Assembly (NCBI GenBank): GCA_017591395.1 | Contig: WEDG01004875.1 | Location: 59,741-123,740 of the forward strand | Length of the DNA: 64,000 bases | Source: Schistocephalus solidus | Lineage: Eukaryota > Platyhelminthes > Cestoda > Diphyllobothriidea > Diphyllobothriidae | Direction: 5' to 3' | In this document: positions 1-11,760 of the stretch, in pieces | Layout of the letters: every line of letters begins with the position of its first letter | How positions within the stretch are numbered: position 1 is the stretch's first letter | Program-made: the position numbers and the translations under genes | Notes under the pieces: generated by a model | Database searches by the model: none | Seen by the model: only the letters and a program-made list of their open reading frames with translations | What the model was told of the DNA's origin: nothing

Positions 1-865
1 GGTTTAGATAAATACAAAGTGGCTACTTGCTGCACTATGTGAACAGCCGTATGATCAGCAGAAATAAGAAGTATGGTAGGCATATCCGATTCAGAACGAT
101 TAGCCATTTTTTAAAAAATAGTCAAAAATATTTGAAATATACGGTGAACAAGGAAGGAAGCAGTGAAAAAATCTCCTATGGCTAAATCATGGGCGGAGTT
201 TGACAAGCCACCAACTTAAAAAGAGAAGAAAAAAAACTGCTTTTTTAAAAAATTAGACTAGCTGCCAATTTAAAAAGAAAAAACTAGGAGAAAATGCTGC
301 CTCTCTTAAATTTCATAGGTTGACTTGATGGGATTGGAACGATGCAATGGGAAACTACTGTGATGTTGCTAACGACGTATGAGAGTTCGGAACGCTCCTT
401 GTCAGGTTTGAGATAATATAGCAGCCAGAGCTACTGTTTCTAATCATCAGACAGGTGAGAGAGGAAAAACTAATCGCACACAACTGGGTCAACACGAAAA
501 GTGGAAAAGAGAGGTTACGAGATCATCACCGAGATGCGACCTTGCTGATCGCATAGTCCACCAACAAAGAAGCGAAACCATCAGAATCCGCCTCGATCAT
601 CATGTGATTCTGGAGACTATCGCCAGGGTTGCGAAATCGGAGGAAAGTATCAAGGTTGTAAAGAGTTGGCGATGATAGTAGAAAATGATGGGACCAAAAC
701 GTTACTGTGAAGATTGAGTCTGCAGAGGATACTGAAAACAAAGTTAGAAACAAATGTAATATCAAGAAACTGCCTTAAAAACCAGGAGGACTCTTTTCAA
801 AATCCAAAAGTTTCAAGTTTGGGAAGGAACAGATAATAAAGAATTTTTATCGTCTAAAGTTGAGA
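1..865. other. AT-rich non-coding stretch with a shared repeat block
   Basis: I see no supportable gene here. A block around 155-330, with a run like GCAGTGAAAAAATCTCC, recurs at about 28676-28760 and resembles, on the minus strand, the 3' UTR of LINE A (compare 30000-30060). The part around 345-480 resembles 10770-10850. The stretch is therefore probably old LINE 3' sequence upstream of LINE C1. The open frame at 526-765 on the minus strand has no recognisable domain. Confidence 0.4.
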
Positions 866-1522
866 TGCTTGTAAACAAATGCTCAGAGTCTCCTTTCGAA
901 AGAAGACGACGTCACAGCACTAGTCTCAGACCGAACCCCCGATGCCGTTACCAATACGGAACCGTGGCTCAAAGCCGAAATCACGGATAGCCAGGTTTCG
1001 ATAAATGGATACCAACTATTTCGAAGAGACCAAGAAAATAGACAGGAAGGCGGAGTGCCCGTATACGTTAGGACAGGTATATCAGCTTTCGAACGAGCGC
1101 ACGCCATCTTCCTTGAATATGAATTTCTCTGGATAAAGATTAAAAAGGATTGTTTACAAAACCTACAAATCTTGACGATCTACAGACCACTAAATATTCC
1201 AAGTTCAGCTGGTGAGTTACTCATCCATTTGCTCAAGGAAGTTGTAAGTCACCAGGAGGTGCTTATTGCTGGTGATTTCAATGCACTTACAATAGACTGG
1301 GTAATTCAGACTGTTGATGGTGCGCCAACTTCCTTCGGCCACAAGCTAATGGATCTCAATCTTGACCAACCTCTGGCACAGAAGGTTAACATACTAACGA
1401 GATTTAGAGAGAACCAGAGAGCAAATTGCCTTGACCTAGTATTTACGAAGGACTTCTCTTACATTGATGAAGTGTATTCTATTTCACCCCTCGGTAAGAG
1501 TGACCATAGTACGCTGATGTAG
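866..1522 (+). pseudogene. LINE C1 apurinic endonuclease (APE) domain
   Basis: This frame reads through an exonuclease-endonuclease-phosphatase fold typical of LINE APE domains. It starts with a NAQSLLSKEDDV-like opening at about 878, then shows NTEPWL in the place of the usual TETWL, LIAGDFNA at about 1261, and GKSDHSTL at the end, which is the catalytic SDH motif. In LINEs this domain nicks target DNA to prime reverse transcription. Much of it is open (1055-1522 without a stop), but no ATG start is evident and the frame ends before the RT, so it is annotated as a relic. Confidence 0.75.
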
Positions 1523-2125
1523 GATTACTCACTTTATTCTCAGCGCCAGAATGGAACGGAATGCAAGCGAAATATATGGAAGGCTGATTTTCACGCGATG
1601 AAGAAAGAACTGATGTCCGTGCAATGGGACTGTTTGCTCAACGGGAGACCAAAGGATGACTGGTAATCGTTTAAGAATATTTTACTCAATCTAATTGAAC
1701 GCTTTTGTCCAGTAAAGGTTAAAAAAAGACTATTTGCCCTGCCTAGTTAACAAGAGAACGTAAGAGGCAGTTAAAGACGAAGAATAAATAAGGAAAGGTA
1801 TTAAGAGAAACAGGGTTAGCAGAGCATCTCATGGAATTTCTTCACTTCAGAAATGCTGTCAAAAAAGGATTCGTCAGGCAAGGAAGAGCCATGAATCAAA
1901 AATTATTCAACAGGCTGAAAATAAACATAAATTTCAATTCCACTATATCAATAGTCGATTAAAAAAACAAGGACCCGGTCGCAGTACTTATGGATGTCAA
2001 TGGTGTTGAAATCTTTGAAAGCCGAGAAAGCCAAGCTCTTGGGTCGGTTCTTTGCCTCGGTATTCACTAAAGAACCGGGACCTTAGCTTGACCACGACAA
2101 CAGTGCTGTTATAGGCGCTGGTCCA

Positions 2126-2750
2126 GTGCTTGAATATATACTCTTCCCGAAACCTCTCGTGGAACGAGAACTGCAAAATCCCAAAGAAGCCAAGTCATCT
2201 GGTCTAGACGATTTACCAGCAAAGTTCTTGAAAGAACTGGTCGGCGAACTCTCCAAAACACTAGCGCATATATTCAATTCGTCCTTTGAATTTGGCAAAC
2301 TGCCATCCAAATGGAAGGCAGCAAATATATACCCTATATACAAGAGTGGGGCTCGAAATAATGTCAACAATTATCAGCCTGTCAGCCTTACCTCCATTTG
2401 CTGTTAAATAATGGAATCAATAAATAAAAAGGAAACATGAAGTTCCTTGAGAAAAACCGATTGCTCTCACAGATCCAGAATGGCTTCAGACAGAATCGCT
2501 CTTGTCTTTCCAGTTTATTGCTCTCAACAGATCAGTGGACTCGCGCATTGGATGAAGTTGGAAGGGTTGACGTCAATTGCACTAATTACAAGAAGGCTTT
2601 GGCTGTCCTACACAAACGTCTTATCTATAAATTATCTGAAATTGGAATAAGAAGAATGCTGCTGACATGGATTCCAGATTTTCTCAGAGCAAGATTTCAA
2701 ACAGTGTTCATCGATTCCTCGAAGTCAAAACCTACTCCGGGTTTAAGTGG
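2126..2750 (+). pseudogene. LINE C1 reverse transcriptase, N-terminal fragment
   Basis: The frame at 2126-2407 has the early RT blocks: SSGLDDLPAKFLKEL, then LPSKWKAANIYPIYKSG and NNYQPVSLTS. It resumes at 2437 with QNGFRQNRSCLSSLL (block 2) and LLTWIPDFLRARFQTVF. The product would copy element RNA at a nicked target. It lacks the catalytic YADD box because the sequence changes to another element at about 2750. A stop and frame change at about 2406-2437 break it further. Confidence 0.75.
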
Positions 2751-2754
2751 TTTA

Positions 2755-3860
2755 AGGGTTCAAGTGTTTTCAGGAGAAAAAAACTGCAGCTTATTGAGTG
2801 GAAAGGGTTGACACAGGTGCACGGTGTATTATTTCTCCTTTCAGTGTTATGAATCCGGTATTCTGCACAAGCAGGTTTGTCGGCGAACGGCTGATCGCTG
2901 TTTTCTGAGAAATAAGCTGATTGCTAACTGCAGAGCCAGCAATATTACCCTCAGCACAGGATTCAGAGTTCATGAACACCATCAGAACGGAAGAGATTTC
3001 CCATCAAGTCAACACCTAAAATTTGTGGAAGGTGTCCTGCATGTAGAAAACTAGTGACAGCTTTAGTAAACAAAGGATATCTTTGCTGAATTTTAGATGC
3101 TTCTGGCAAGCTCATTCCAGATTGCTAGAGTGTTTACCAAAAAATACTGACGGTATCTAACATTGCGTGCCAGAGGAGGAAATAAAAATACATCTCGATG
3201 ACTGGTGCGCCAAGAGTGATAGAGCTGCCTTAGAGTACGAAAGGGGTTAAAGGTACAACGGCTTAAAAGTTTAAACAGTAAACATAGTCTCTTCTGTAAT
3301 CTACGAAGCCACAACGGGTTGAGGCTTGTAAACTCACACCGTTTTTGGTAGGACAGCTTTCAGTGTTCTGAAGAGAAAACGCTTTTAGTAAAGAAGTGCT
3401 AGACTGATTCGATCTTCTTTCACTCCCTAGCGTGCAGAAGGCTAAATAGAAAAAAGCAGTATTCCGGACTAGGCCTGACATACATTTTATAGAGGCTGGT
3501 TCTAATATTGTCAGTTTTGAAATTTCTGCGAATAAACCCAGTAACTTGGCGTGCTTTCGAGACAATCAGGGCGCAGTGCTCTGACAGATAAAGACTACTG
3601 GAGTATGATGAGCCCAGATCATTTTTGAGTCCGGGCACATTTAGGTCGTGACCGTGAATGCTTAGATGCTGCTGATGGTTGTCGCCAATAACCATAACGG
3701 AGCACTTGTGCCAAGAAAGCGAAAGGCGCCATGTGCGACATCACTGAGCGAAGGCCTGAAGATCCGTTCTAAAGAGATCAAGCATGACGTTGCGATCGGT
3801 CGGTTTTATAACGAAAGACAACTTTTTCAATCGTCAGCGTACATAAAGGGCCTACCATAG
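2755..3860 (-). pseudogene. LINE A2 (left copy), RT C-terminal half and 3' UTR
   Basis: Read on the minus strand, this starts at a YADD catalytic box (complement of about 3830-3841), continues through the HDLNVPG and LYKMYVRPSPEYC blocks, and ends in a C-terminal region rich in RRTSHRDVFLF. The 3' UTR follows and shares its sequence with LINE A copies at 17700-17940 and 30000-30300. The 3' terminal tail is missing at about 2755, where LINE C1 abuts. Several frameshifts separate the short open frames, so it cannot encode a working enzyme. Confidence 0.8.
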
Positions 3861-4755
3861 TCAAAGTATCTCTGAAACACCAGTTCTTTATTAATGACAC
3901 TATATTAAAAGAGATAGAAACACACAAAGATCTGGGCATGTGGACAACTGCAAATTTGATGCCCTCAGAACACTGTAAGAAGGCAGTCCAGAAGGCAGAA
4001 TATACACTGCATTGGATCCGACGTGCGTTTTAAATATTCTCCCCTTATCTCTTCGGAACAGCCTATGACATCTTCGTGAGACTGCACTTAGATTACGGAA
4101 TACCAGCCTGGATACCGTGGATGAAGAAAGATGTTGACCTCCTCGAACAGGTGCAACGGATAGCAACGGAGATGATCGACGTTTTAAAGACTTTACCGTA
4201 ACAAGACAGATTGAAAAAGGTTGACTTATTTCCTCTTTCCTGCAGGCACTTACGGTGTAGCCTGCTCTGGACATTCCAGACTATCCGGGGCCATGATTCC
4301 TCCCTGAGAGCGGAGGATTTCTTCAAATTTGCCTGCACAACTCATCTGCTTGGTAATCTTTACAAGGTAAATAGCGAACGTACGCGATTGAATCTAAGAA
4401 CGTTTTTTTCAGCCAACGAGTGGTACGAGTTTGGAATCCGTTAGAAAGTGAGAAGCTTACCTCTGACAGCATTTCTGATTTTAAAAGAAGGCTTGATGGC
4501 ATAATATTTGACGCAGGACGACTCTCACAACATGATACCTTAAAACCAGCTTTTTAAAATCTTTCGGTTTCTACTTTTCTTCCACAATGTTTCGCCTATA
4601 GCTGTGAACACGCATTTGAAGTTATGTTTTGCTTTTTACTCAATTTTTTTAAATAAACACAAGTTTTTTGTATTGACTGTACACATGCCATGATAGTTTA
4701 AACTTTATAAGGTCATCGAGCACAATGCCTGTAACCCTTCAAAATATACAATATA
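3861..4755 (+). mobile_element. LINE B (left copy), 5'-truncated, nested in A2
   Basis: The 3' end of a second CR1-like family, plus strand. Translation gives LGMWTTANLMPSEHC, YDIFVRLHLDYGIPAW, LLEQVQRIATEMI and THLLGNLYKVNSERTRLNLR, the usual C-terminal signature of CR1-type RT proteins, broken by at least three stops. A 3' UTR follows and ends in an ATATACA-type tail at about 4735-4755. It interrupts A2 exactly between the GRPFMYADD and PDSFQY parts of its RT, so B inserted into A2. The flanking duplication is very short (ATA or ATAC at most). Confidence 0.8.
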
Positions 4756-5577
4756 CAATACTGAAAAGAATCAGGAACATCATTGAAAAAAAGGCAAAAT
4801 AGAAGTGGGCCACCCACGCTACCCTCAATAACTCCACTCATCCGATGCGTGGGGTTGGAGATAACATAGGCAATTTTAATGCGTTATGTGCGAGTATTAC
4901 AAAAGGAGGATACTCAGTCCAGAAGCTTGTGACCTATGCCGAAGGAGGCAAGTTTCAGCAGGAGGAGATCATGGTCAGCACGATCAAAAGCCTTCGTGAA
5001 GTCGAAATAAGTGGTGTAAATTGCAAAACCACTATACCTATATTGGAGCACATGATCAAAAAAAGAGATGGCAGGCGTCGCAAGCCCTTTTTAGAAGAAC
5101 TTATGCTGATCCGCATTATATAGTTTATTCTCTGTTAGGTGACGAATCAGCTTGTCTTTGATCAAGGTCTCCAAGATCTGCGAGGTTGCTGACAGTGTAT
5201 TTATTGGCCTAGAGTCGTCAAATGACGTAGGTCAGCCGTGTTTAGGTGGAAGCAGAATGTTCGATTCCTTCCGTAAAATAGTGAAGGTTTCGATTTCAAG
5301 AGCAAGAGTTAATATCAAATACCGAAGGGATGGAAATATATCATTTGCATCTGCCTTTAGAACGCTGACTGGGACGCTGTCTGATCCAGGACTGTAAGAT
5401 TGACGAAAATGCCGAATGGCTACGGTTACGTCCCAGAGGTTAAAAGTTATGGTTTCAAGGACATTACCAGTTCAAACCCTGATATTCTAAATGGGACTGA
5501 CAGAATGTTCACTAAAAGTTTTAGCAAAGAAATTATTGGAGCAACCAGCCATCAACTAAGCGTCAGATATGGGGTCA
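4756..5577 (-). pseudogene. LINE A2 (left copy), RT N-terminal part
   Basis: Minus-strand continuation of A2 upstream of nested LINE B. It encodes the region from the endonuclease-RT linker through the early RT blocks, including the FDFTKAFD block and VLQYRYSGFAIYT. It lines up with the LINE A1 segment at about 15975-16795. The plus-strand open frames at 4845-5123, 5152-5397 and 5400-5624 are shadows of this region and are not annotated as genes. The junction at about 5577-5582 changes orientation. Confidence 0.75.
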
Positions 5578-5581
5578 TGGC

Positions 5582-6340
5582 GGAGGAAGCTGTATCTATG
5601 TTACGCAACGACTTACGGTTCTGACGTTGAAATATTATCAAATTTACCGCGTAGAAGAGAGCTGTTGGCTCCAAGTTGTTCTAATAGGATAACTACTCTT
5701 TACTCGTTGGTTGTGTCTTACGCCCTCCCAACGCCAGCGAGAATTATGTTCTTTGTCTCTCGCAGGCATTTACGCCGCAGCTGACTTAAATCTGAAGTAC
5801 TGCTTGATTGCAGTAGAATTTAATCTTCCTTAAGTTCATTGGTTTCCATTTTATGGTCCTAAAAAGTTTGAGGATTTACTTGAGGCCATAGATATTGGCA
5901 TGCGGGACGAGGTAGTTGATTTTCCCTTCTGAGGATCAAACATACTTGATCTTATATTCTGTATAGGTTGTCAGCAACTGTCATTGTCACCTATAGACCC
6001 AATCGGGAGTTCTGACCATGCCATAGTTTTTCTACACTAGAACTCGAGGCTAATGTAGCGTTTTCCAAAAATATAGTTTCTTCCGTGATTTCCGATCAGC
6101 AAATATGAGGGAATAGCTAGCGTATCTTAATTCCCATGATTGGAATAACTTCGTTCTATGTTTGGATGTGAATGTTTGTACTGATACATTGCACTAAGTT
6201 CTTGGTCCGCTCATTTCTCGTTTTGTTCCCCGTAAGTTAATAATTAGTGTTGAGGATTAAGTCTACCTCCCTTTATCTTTCCGCCTGAGACTACGTAGAC
6301 TCCTATGTCGTTTTCATCTACAAAAACGACACCTCAGTCC
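5582..6340 (+). pseudogene. LINE A2 (left copy), inverted 5' segment (APE to linker)
   Basis: This segment is in the opposite orientation to the rest of A2. It corresponds to about 15040-15800 of LINE A1, beginning at GGSCIYV of the APE domain and running into the linker. It ends at the A1' tail at 6340/6341. Compared with A1, about 170 bases are missing at the inversion point. This is the structure expected from twin priming, in which two primers copy the same RNA and leave the 5' part inverted. Confidence 0.75.
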
Positions 6341-6699
6341 TTTAATTTATTTATTTATTGCCAGTTTACAGGGAAGGTCAAAAAATATATACAGAAGAGG
6401 GTCAAGCTGACAGTAAAAAAAACTCCTGATCGTTGTTTCAGGTGTTTCCAGGAGAAAAACTGCTGCTTTTTGAGTAATTAAAGTTCAGGACACGGAAGCG
6501 TTGACACAGGTGCCCGCTAAAGAACTTCGCCATTCAGTGTTATGGATCCAGTATTCTGCACCAGCAGGTATGTCGCTGAGCGGCTGTTCGCTGTTGACAG
6601 AGAAATAAGCCGATTGAGTCTGCAGAGCCAGCAATATTGCCCTCAGCATGAAGTCCGGCACAGGATTCAGAGTCCGTGAACGCCATCAGAACCGAGGAG

Positions 6700-8842
6700 A
6701 GCTTCCACAGAGTCAGCACCCAAAAGTTTTGGAAGGTGTCCTGAATGTAGAAAACTAGTGACAGCTCTCGTAAACAAGGGATAGCTTTGCTGAATTTTGA
6801 TACGTCTAGGTAGCTTATTCTTGATTACTAGAGCGTTTACCAAAAAATCTGTCGGTATCTAACTTTGCGTACCAAAGGAAGAAATAAAAATACATCTCGA
6901 TGACTGGTGCGCCGAGAGTGGTCGAGCTGCCTCAGAGATGTAAGGGGGTAAAATGTACAACTGTTTAAAAGTTTAAACAGTAAAAATAGTCCCTTCTGTA
7001 ATCGGCGAAGCCACAACGGGTCAAGGTTTGAAAGCTCACAGCGTTATTGGTAGGAGAGGTTTCGGTGTTCTGAATAGAAAACTCTTTTTGTAAGGAAGTG
7101 CTGGACTGATTCCATCTTCGTTCGTTCACGAGCGTGCAGAATGCTAAATAGAAACGAGCAGTATTCCAGACTAGGCCTCACATAAATTTTATAGAGGCTG
7201 GTTATAATGTTGATGGTTTTAAAATTTCTGAGATTAAACCCAGTAGTTTGGCGTGCTTTCAAGACAATCAGAGCACAGTGCTCTGACAGATGAAGACTAC
7301 TAAAATATGATGTGTCCCAGATCCTTTATAACTCCGGGCACATTAAGGTCATGACCGTCTATGCTTAGGTGGGGCTGATGGTTGTCACTAATAACCATAA
7401 CGGAGCACTTGTGCCAAAAAAGTGAAAGGCACCATGTGAGACACCACTGATCAAAGGCCTGAAGATCGTTTTTTAAGAGCTCAAGCCCGATGTTGCGATC
7501 GACCGGTTTATATCGATAGGCAACTTTTAAATCGTCAGCGTACATAAAGGGCCTACCATACTGAAAACAATCAGGGAACCTCGTTGACAAACAGGCAAAA
7601 TAGAAGCGGTCCGAGTACGCTGCCCTGAATAACTCCGCTCCTCACGTTAGTGGGGTTGGAGATAACATCAGAAATTTTAAACCGTTGTGATCGAGCATTA
7701 AAATAGGAGGATATTAAGTTCAGAAGCTTGTTACCTATGCCGAAAAAGGCACGTTTCAGCAGTCGGAGATCATGGTCAACACGATCAAAAGCCTTCGTAA
7801 AATCGAAGTAAATGGTGTAAATTGCAAAACCACTGTCTCAAGATTGTAGCACATGATCAAAAAAAGAGAGCTGGTTAGTGTCACAAGACCTTTTTTCGAG
7901 AAACCCCTGCTCAGCCACATTAATTAGGTTATTCTCTGTTAGGTGACGCATCATCTTGTCTTTGATCAAGGTCTCCAAGATCTTCGAGACTGCTGGTAGT
8001 GTAATTATTGGCCTAAAGTCGTCAAATGACGTAGGTCGGCCGTGTTTGGGAATAGGCAGCATGTGCGATTCCTTCCATAAAATATAGAACGTTTCACTTT
8101 AACTTTCAAGATTTAATATCTTATACAGAAAGGATGGAAATATATCGTTTGCATTCGCCTGTAGAACGCTGGCCGGGACCCTATCTGGTCCAGGACTGTA
8201 AGATTAACGAAAACGCCGAATGGCTACGGTCACGTCCCAGAGGGTAAAAGTAATGGTTTCGAGGACGTTAGCGGTCCAAACCCGGATGTTAGGAAAGGGA
8301 GCGACAGTGTATTCACTAAACGTTCTGGACAAGAAAGCATTGAAGCTATCAGACGTCATCTTAGCGTCAGCTATAGGGTTTCCTTAGGCATCTCGCAGTA
8401 TTGGGTGCTGCGTTTTTCTCTGCGCTTTTACTGTGCGTGAATAGAGCTTGGCAACATTTAACGAAGGGTTTTCGGCAGAGTTAACCTCATCAGCCAGTCG
8501 TTTTTCGTCAGACGGTCTCTTAGCCTCTTCAAAGATTTGTTGGATCAAAGGCAGAACGGAAATGTCGTTTTGTAGATGAAAACGACGGGAGAGTCTACGC
8601 AGTCTACGGCGGAATGATAAAGGGAGGTAGACTTCCTCCTTGACATTAATTATTTTCTTACGGGGAACAAAACGAGAAATTAGCGGACCTAGAACTTGGT
8701 AAAAAGTATCAGTACAAACATTTACATCCGAACATACAAAGAAGTTAGTCCACTCAGGGGAATTTAAGTGCGTTATCGATTCCCTCATATTTGCTGATCT
8801 GAAATCCCGGAAATAAGCTATATTTTTTGGAAAACGTTTCAT
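6700..8842 (-). pseudogene. LINE A1' linker and reverse transcriptase
   Basis: Linker frame 8384-8842 (152 aa, FVPRKKIINVKEEVYLPL, then LRRLSRRFHL), followed by RT frames 7838-8062 (RPTSFDDFRPIITLPAV), 7300-7590 (YADD as the complement of 7531-7542) and 7044-7262 (LYKIYVRPSLEYC). The order is as expected for one RT read 5' to 3' on the minus strand. The frame is interrupted by a TGA just after FFDHVLQS, by a stop after the 8384 frame and by frameshifts. A one-base insertion seen in the right copy at about 16460 is absent here. Confidence 0.8.
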
Positions 8843-8900
8843 TAGCCTCTAGTGTTAGTGAAGAAAGAACTAAAGGATGATCAGAACTCCCAAGTGGATC

Positions 8901-9460
8901 TCAAGGTGACACTGACAATGGCTGACAACCTCTAAAGATAATAAGATCAAGTATGTTTAATCCTCGGGTGGGAAAATCAACTACCTTGTCCCACATGCTT
9001 ATATCTTTGGCCTTAAGTAGGTCTTCGAAATTTACAGGACCGAAAATTGGAAACCAATGGACTTCAGGAAGATTAAAGTCTACTTCAATCAAGCAGTACT
9101 TCAGATTTAAGTCAGCTGCGGCGTAAATGCCTGCGAGAGACAAAGGTCGTAATCCTCGCTGGCATTGGGTGGGCGAAAGACACTACCAACGAGTAAAGAG
9201 TAGTTATCTTTTAGAAAAACTCGGAGACAACAGCTCTCTTCTACCGCGGTAAATTGGCGATAGTCCAACGGAAGAAATGCATGTGGTTGCCTAACATAGA
9301 TACAGCTTCCTCCACCACGGCCCTCGTGTTGATCATTCCGAATGTAAGTGTAGCCTAGAATAGAGAGTTCTGAGTCAGATACACAGGGTGTTGCCCATGT
9401 CTCTGTAACTATTACAATGTCAGTGCGGTGGATGTAAACCAGGGTCTGGAGCATAGGCAA
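8901..9460 (-). pseudogene. LINE A1' APE endonuclease
   Basis: Two overlapping frames make up the APE domain: 9107-9460 with VIVTETWATPCVSDSEL and GRGGGSCIYV, and 8901-9143 with LNLKYCLIEVDFNLPEVHW, the GDFN-like catalytic block. They are joined by a frameshift in the overlap at about 9107-9143, a lesion also present in A1 and A2. The SDH motif lies beyond a TGA near 8898. This domain would nick chromosomal DNA. Confidence 0.8.
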
Positions 9461-9484
9461 CTTATTAAGCTCATATCTGGCATT

Positions 9485-10494
9485 GAGGATGATTATTTAA
9501 GCAGGCATTATTTCGGTCTCTAAAAATGGGACAGGTAGGCTGTCAGAGAGACTTCCTTCGGCCAAACAAATGCTTTTTTCGCTTAAACTATCTGTCCGTC
9601 CCTTATTTTGAAATTTGCCTCGCCATTGAACTTTTGTGTTTCCAGTTCTATTAATTGCTGTCGCATTTTCATTCGCTCTTTCAGCCCATATTCCGGTTGA
9701 AAAAAACTTCAGGATGTGGACCCCGTAGGGTTGATTTTCTCTGTAGCAGGAGCTGTGCCTGTGCTTCGTTTTCCAAGATGATTTTAAGAGGTCTTGGTCG
9801 AGGATTTGAAGCGGGTGTTGACAGAGCCTTCCCTATTCGATATACTTTGAGAATGTGAATGGACTCGCCGTCCGTTAGCAACGTTTTCACATACAATTGA
9901 AGGAGTTTAAAGTCATGTTTTACTCGCTTCTTTGGAATTACAGACGCTCACTCAGGAATGTTATTTATTATAACATTATGTTTTCGATTCAATCGAGCGC
10001 CCGTTTGCAACTCAGGTCTTTCAACTGTGTGAGTACTTGTAACCAGTTCCCTTGGTCCGATAGGTCCAGATGAACCGGGTGTTGGGCAGGCTGGAGCAAA
10101 ATCTGTGCACGACTTGGTCTTCTTAGAACCTTTCCTCTTTGGCTTTACAAACTCACCAACCTCCTCAACATCGCATGCTGGTGCAACGTCCAGCAGCGAT
10201 GTAGCGCTAGGTTGTAACGCCAGATTATTGCTAATGCTGCCTGAGCTTAGCGATGGTGTGGAGCAAGGACTAGATGGGAAACCCTTTCGAACTAGTAAAC
10301 TATCCTCTTGTTTACTGGGTTCGATAAACGCGATGGCTTTTATGCGAGTATGAGGTAAGCTTGAAGAGGCTAAACATGCATATGAATTTTTTTTGCGGTA
10401 GGTTTTTTACGGACAGGAGCTTTTTTCGCAGGTGTACAAGAAATAGATTGTTTAGATTATCCTTTTCTTGCCTTAGATTGTCTACCTCCTGCTC
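9485..10494 (-). pseudogene. LINE A1' ORF1 (RNA-binding protein) relic
   Basis: On the minus strand this region carries, in order, a coiled-coil stretch (MEQEVDNLRQEKDNLNNL at about 10440-10495), a basic stretch (KPKRKGSKKTKSC), HNVIINNIPE and RPRPLKIILENEAQAQLLL at about 9780. The last two resemble the RRM-like core of LINE ORF1 proteins, which coat element RNA. The plus-strand frame at 10105-10353 is a shadow. Stops and frame changes, including one right after NNIPE, break it. Confidence 0.65.
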
Positions 10495-10690
10495 CATCAA
10501 TAAGAATTCCTGCCCTTGACCCAACAAATCTCTGGCGAAAAACAGCTAGCCAATGAGGTCAAATTTTCCGAAAACCCTATGTTAAATGTTGCAAAACTGT
10601 TTTCAGGCACTGTAAAAGTGCAGATAAAAACGCATCTCCCCGTAATTCGAGACGCGTTTGAAAAAAACACTGGGCATTTTTATGTAAGAG
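10495..10690 (+). pseudogene. LINE A4, small linker fragment
   Basis: About 60 codons with GEKQLANEVKFSENPMLNVA match the LINE A linker (KRLADEVNSAENPSLNVA at about 15850), but with a 21-base deletion after CAACAAATCT. Shared substitutions place it closer to A3 (32040-32140) than to A1. It lies directly against the 5' end of A1' in the opposite orientation. Confidence 0.7.
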
Positions 10691-10699
10691 GCATATCTT

Positions 10700-11760
10700 G
10701 AATGGGGTATGTGGGATTTTAAGGAAAAAAACTGTCGCTCCTAGATGGAAAAACATACGCGTTAGGTAGGACCGATATGCTGCTGAGTGCGTATGAGCGT
10801 TCAAAACTCTCCTTATCGTTGAAAAAATCATTAAACGACTGAGGCTACTTTGAACATCGCAGGTGTGATCCTTATGCGCATAGACTGACTATAAGCGTAA
10901 CCATCAAGGATTCTAGACGGGAAATCTTGGCATGCATCATCCATACGCTTAGGTTTGAACGAGGAAATGACCGTAGAGATCGTGAGAGTCATGGTAAAAT
11001 TGCCAGAGTAACAACAACGATGCTCGCATTGCTGATTTCGCAGAGGAGCCTGAACCGATCGTCAACAGTCCGTTTAGGGTCGAAATTGCAAAGCTGCCCC
11101 GCAAGGTTATATGAAGCAGCATGGTAGGTTGCTTCCGAAGGATAATGGGAGATTCGATTATTGAGTAAGTTGAGATCAAAATAATGCCCTCAGTGGTGCT
11201 AGTTGGCATGAGCATCGGCAATGAATCTGAGGCCTGCACAGCTCAGTATTCAGATTGAAATTCTGATGATGGTTATCGGCATTCGAAACGGAGTTGCTTC
11301 TAAACGTGCGCGGAATAGGACATAATTATTTGGCGATCATTTTAACGGATGCATGGGTTTTGGAGACATCATAGAACGTGGGGAAAGGATGCATGGAATA
11401 TGTAATTTACAACCGGTCTTCTAAATTCCCAATAGGCATCTCTCGGGCTTATGGAGAAAGCTGCTCGGAAAAGAAGAGGAAAATAAAAGGTTATTTGTCT
11501 GGACCTGAAGAATTAGATTTGAAATGCCTCCAGTTCCCTTTGCATGACATCGGAAAAAAGGACAGCCGGAATGTTCGATGTCGGCAGGTTCTCCAAAGAT
11601 GTTTCACTGATGTAGACCAATTGCAATAACTGTGAAAAATAAAAACCCGTGTCTCTGTTTTCAGTAATTTATATGCCTTAGGTAGCCTTATTAAATGGAT
11701 ACGATATCCGAAACGACTTGCCAATGAAATTCTTTCCAAGGGATCACATTGTCTCCTCCT
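10700..11760. repeat. Old LINE-derived non-coding block
   Basis: No gene is supported. Parts match other places in the window: about 10770-10850 with about 345-430, and about 11250-11500 with about 28920-29170 (TGATGATGG, GGAGACATCATAG, then GAGGAAAATAAAAGG). The second match is the 3' UTR of LINE D on the minus strand. Open frames at 10949-11239, 11378-11629 and 11491-11739 have no recognisable domain. Confidence 0.45.

Larger units (their letters stand above)
866..2750 (+). mobile_element. LINE C1, truncated CR1-like non-LTR retrotransposon
   Basis: A degraded non-LTR retrotransposon holding an APE-type endonuclease (866-1522), a decayed linker (1523-2125) and the N-terminal part of a reverse transcriptase (2126-2750). 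Domain order and motifs fit the CR1/Jockey group. The element stops in the RT before the YADD catalytic box, where the 3' UTR of LINE A2 begins on the opposite strand at about 2755. A second fragment of the same family (C2) lies at 13490-14101. Stops and frameshifts show that it is dead. Confidence 0.75.
2871..10266. repeat. Left arm of a 7.4-kb inverted repeat
   Basis: This arm is the reverse complement of 14102-21470. The correspondence is nearly constant (left plus right coordinate is about 24360) through all matching segments: 4338 with 20024, 5400 with 18962, 9143 with 15210, and 9896 with 14463. Translated segments differ at about 2-4 residues per 100, so identity is high. The only sizeable length change seen is about 20-25 bases near 2990 (right arm about 21350). 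The arm carries LINE A1' and LINE A2 with nested LINE B. Confidence 0.9.
6341..10494 (-). mobile_element. LINE A1' (left copy), near full-length CR1-like retrotransposon
   Basis: Minus-strand element with an (AATA)n tail (about 6343-6360), a 3' UTR, RT, APE endonuclease and ORF1. It matches 14102-18019 and extends about 230 bases further 5' into an ORF1 coiled-coil region, so it is the most complete LINE A copy in the window. In-frame stops and frameshifts occur in every ORF. The 5' side abuts fragment A4 at about 10495. Confidence 0.85.

Noticed and set aside
5152..5624. Plus-strand open frames of 81 and 74 aa, mirrored at 18738-18962.
   Set aside because: They are antisense shadows of the LINE A2 linker and RT. 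The sense strand matches A1 at 15975-16400 with correct LINE motifs, and the pairing only reflects the inverted repeat.
10105..10353. Plus-strand open frame of 82 aa.
   Set aside because: It is antisense to the LINE A ORF1 region; the minus strand encodes the KPKRKGSKKTKSC stretch also present in the right copy.
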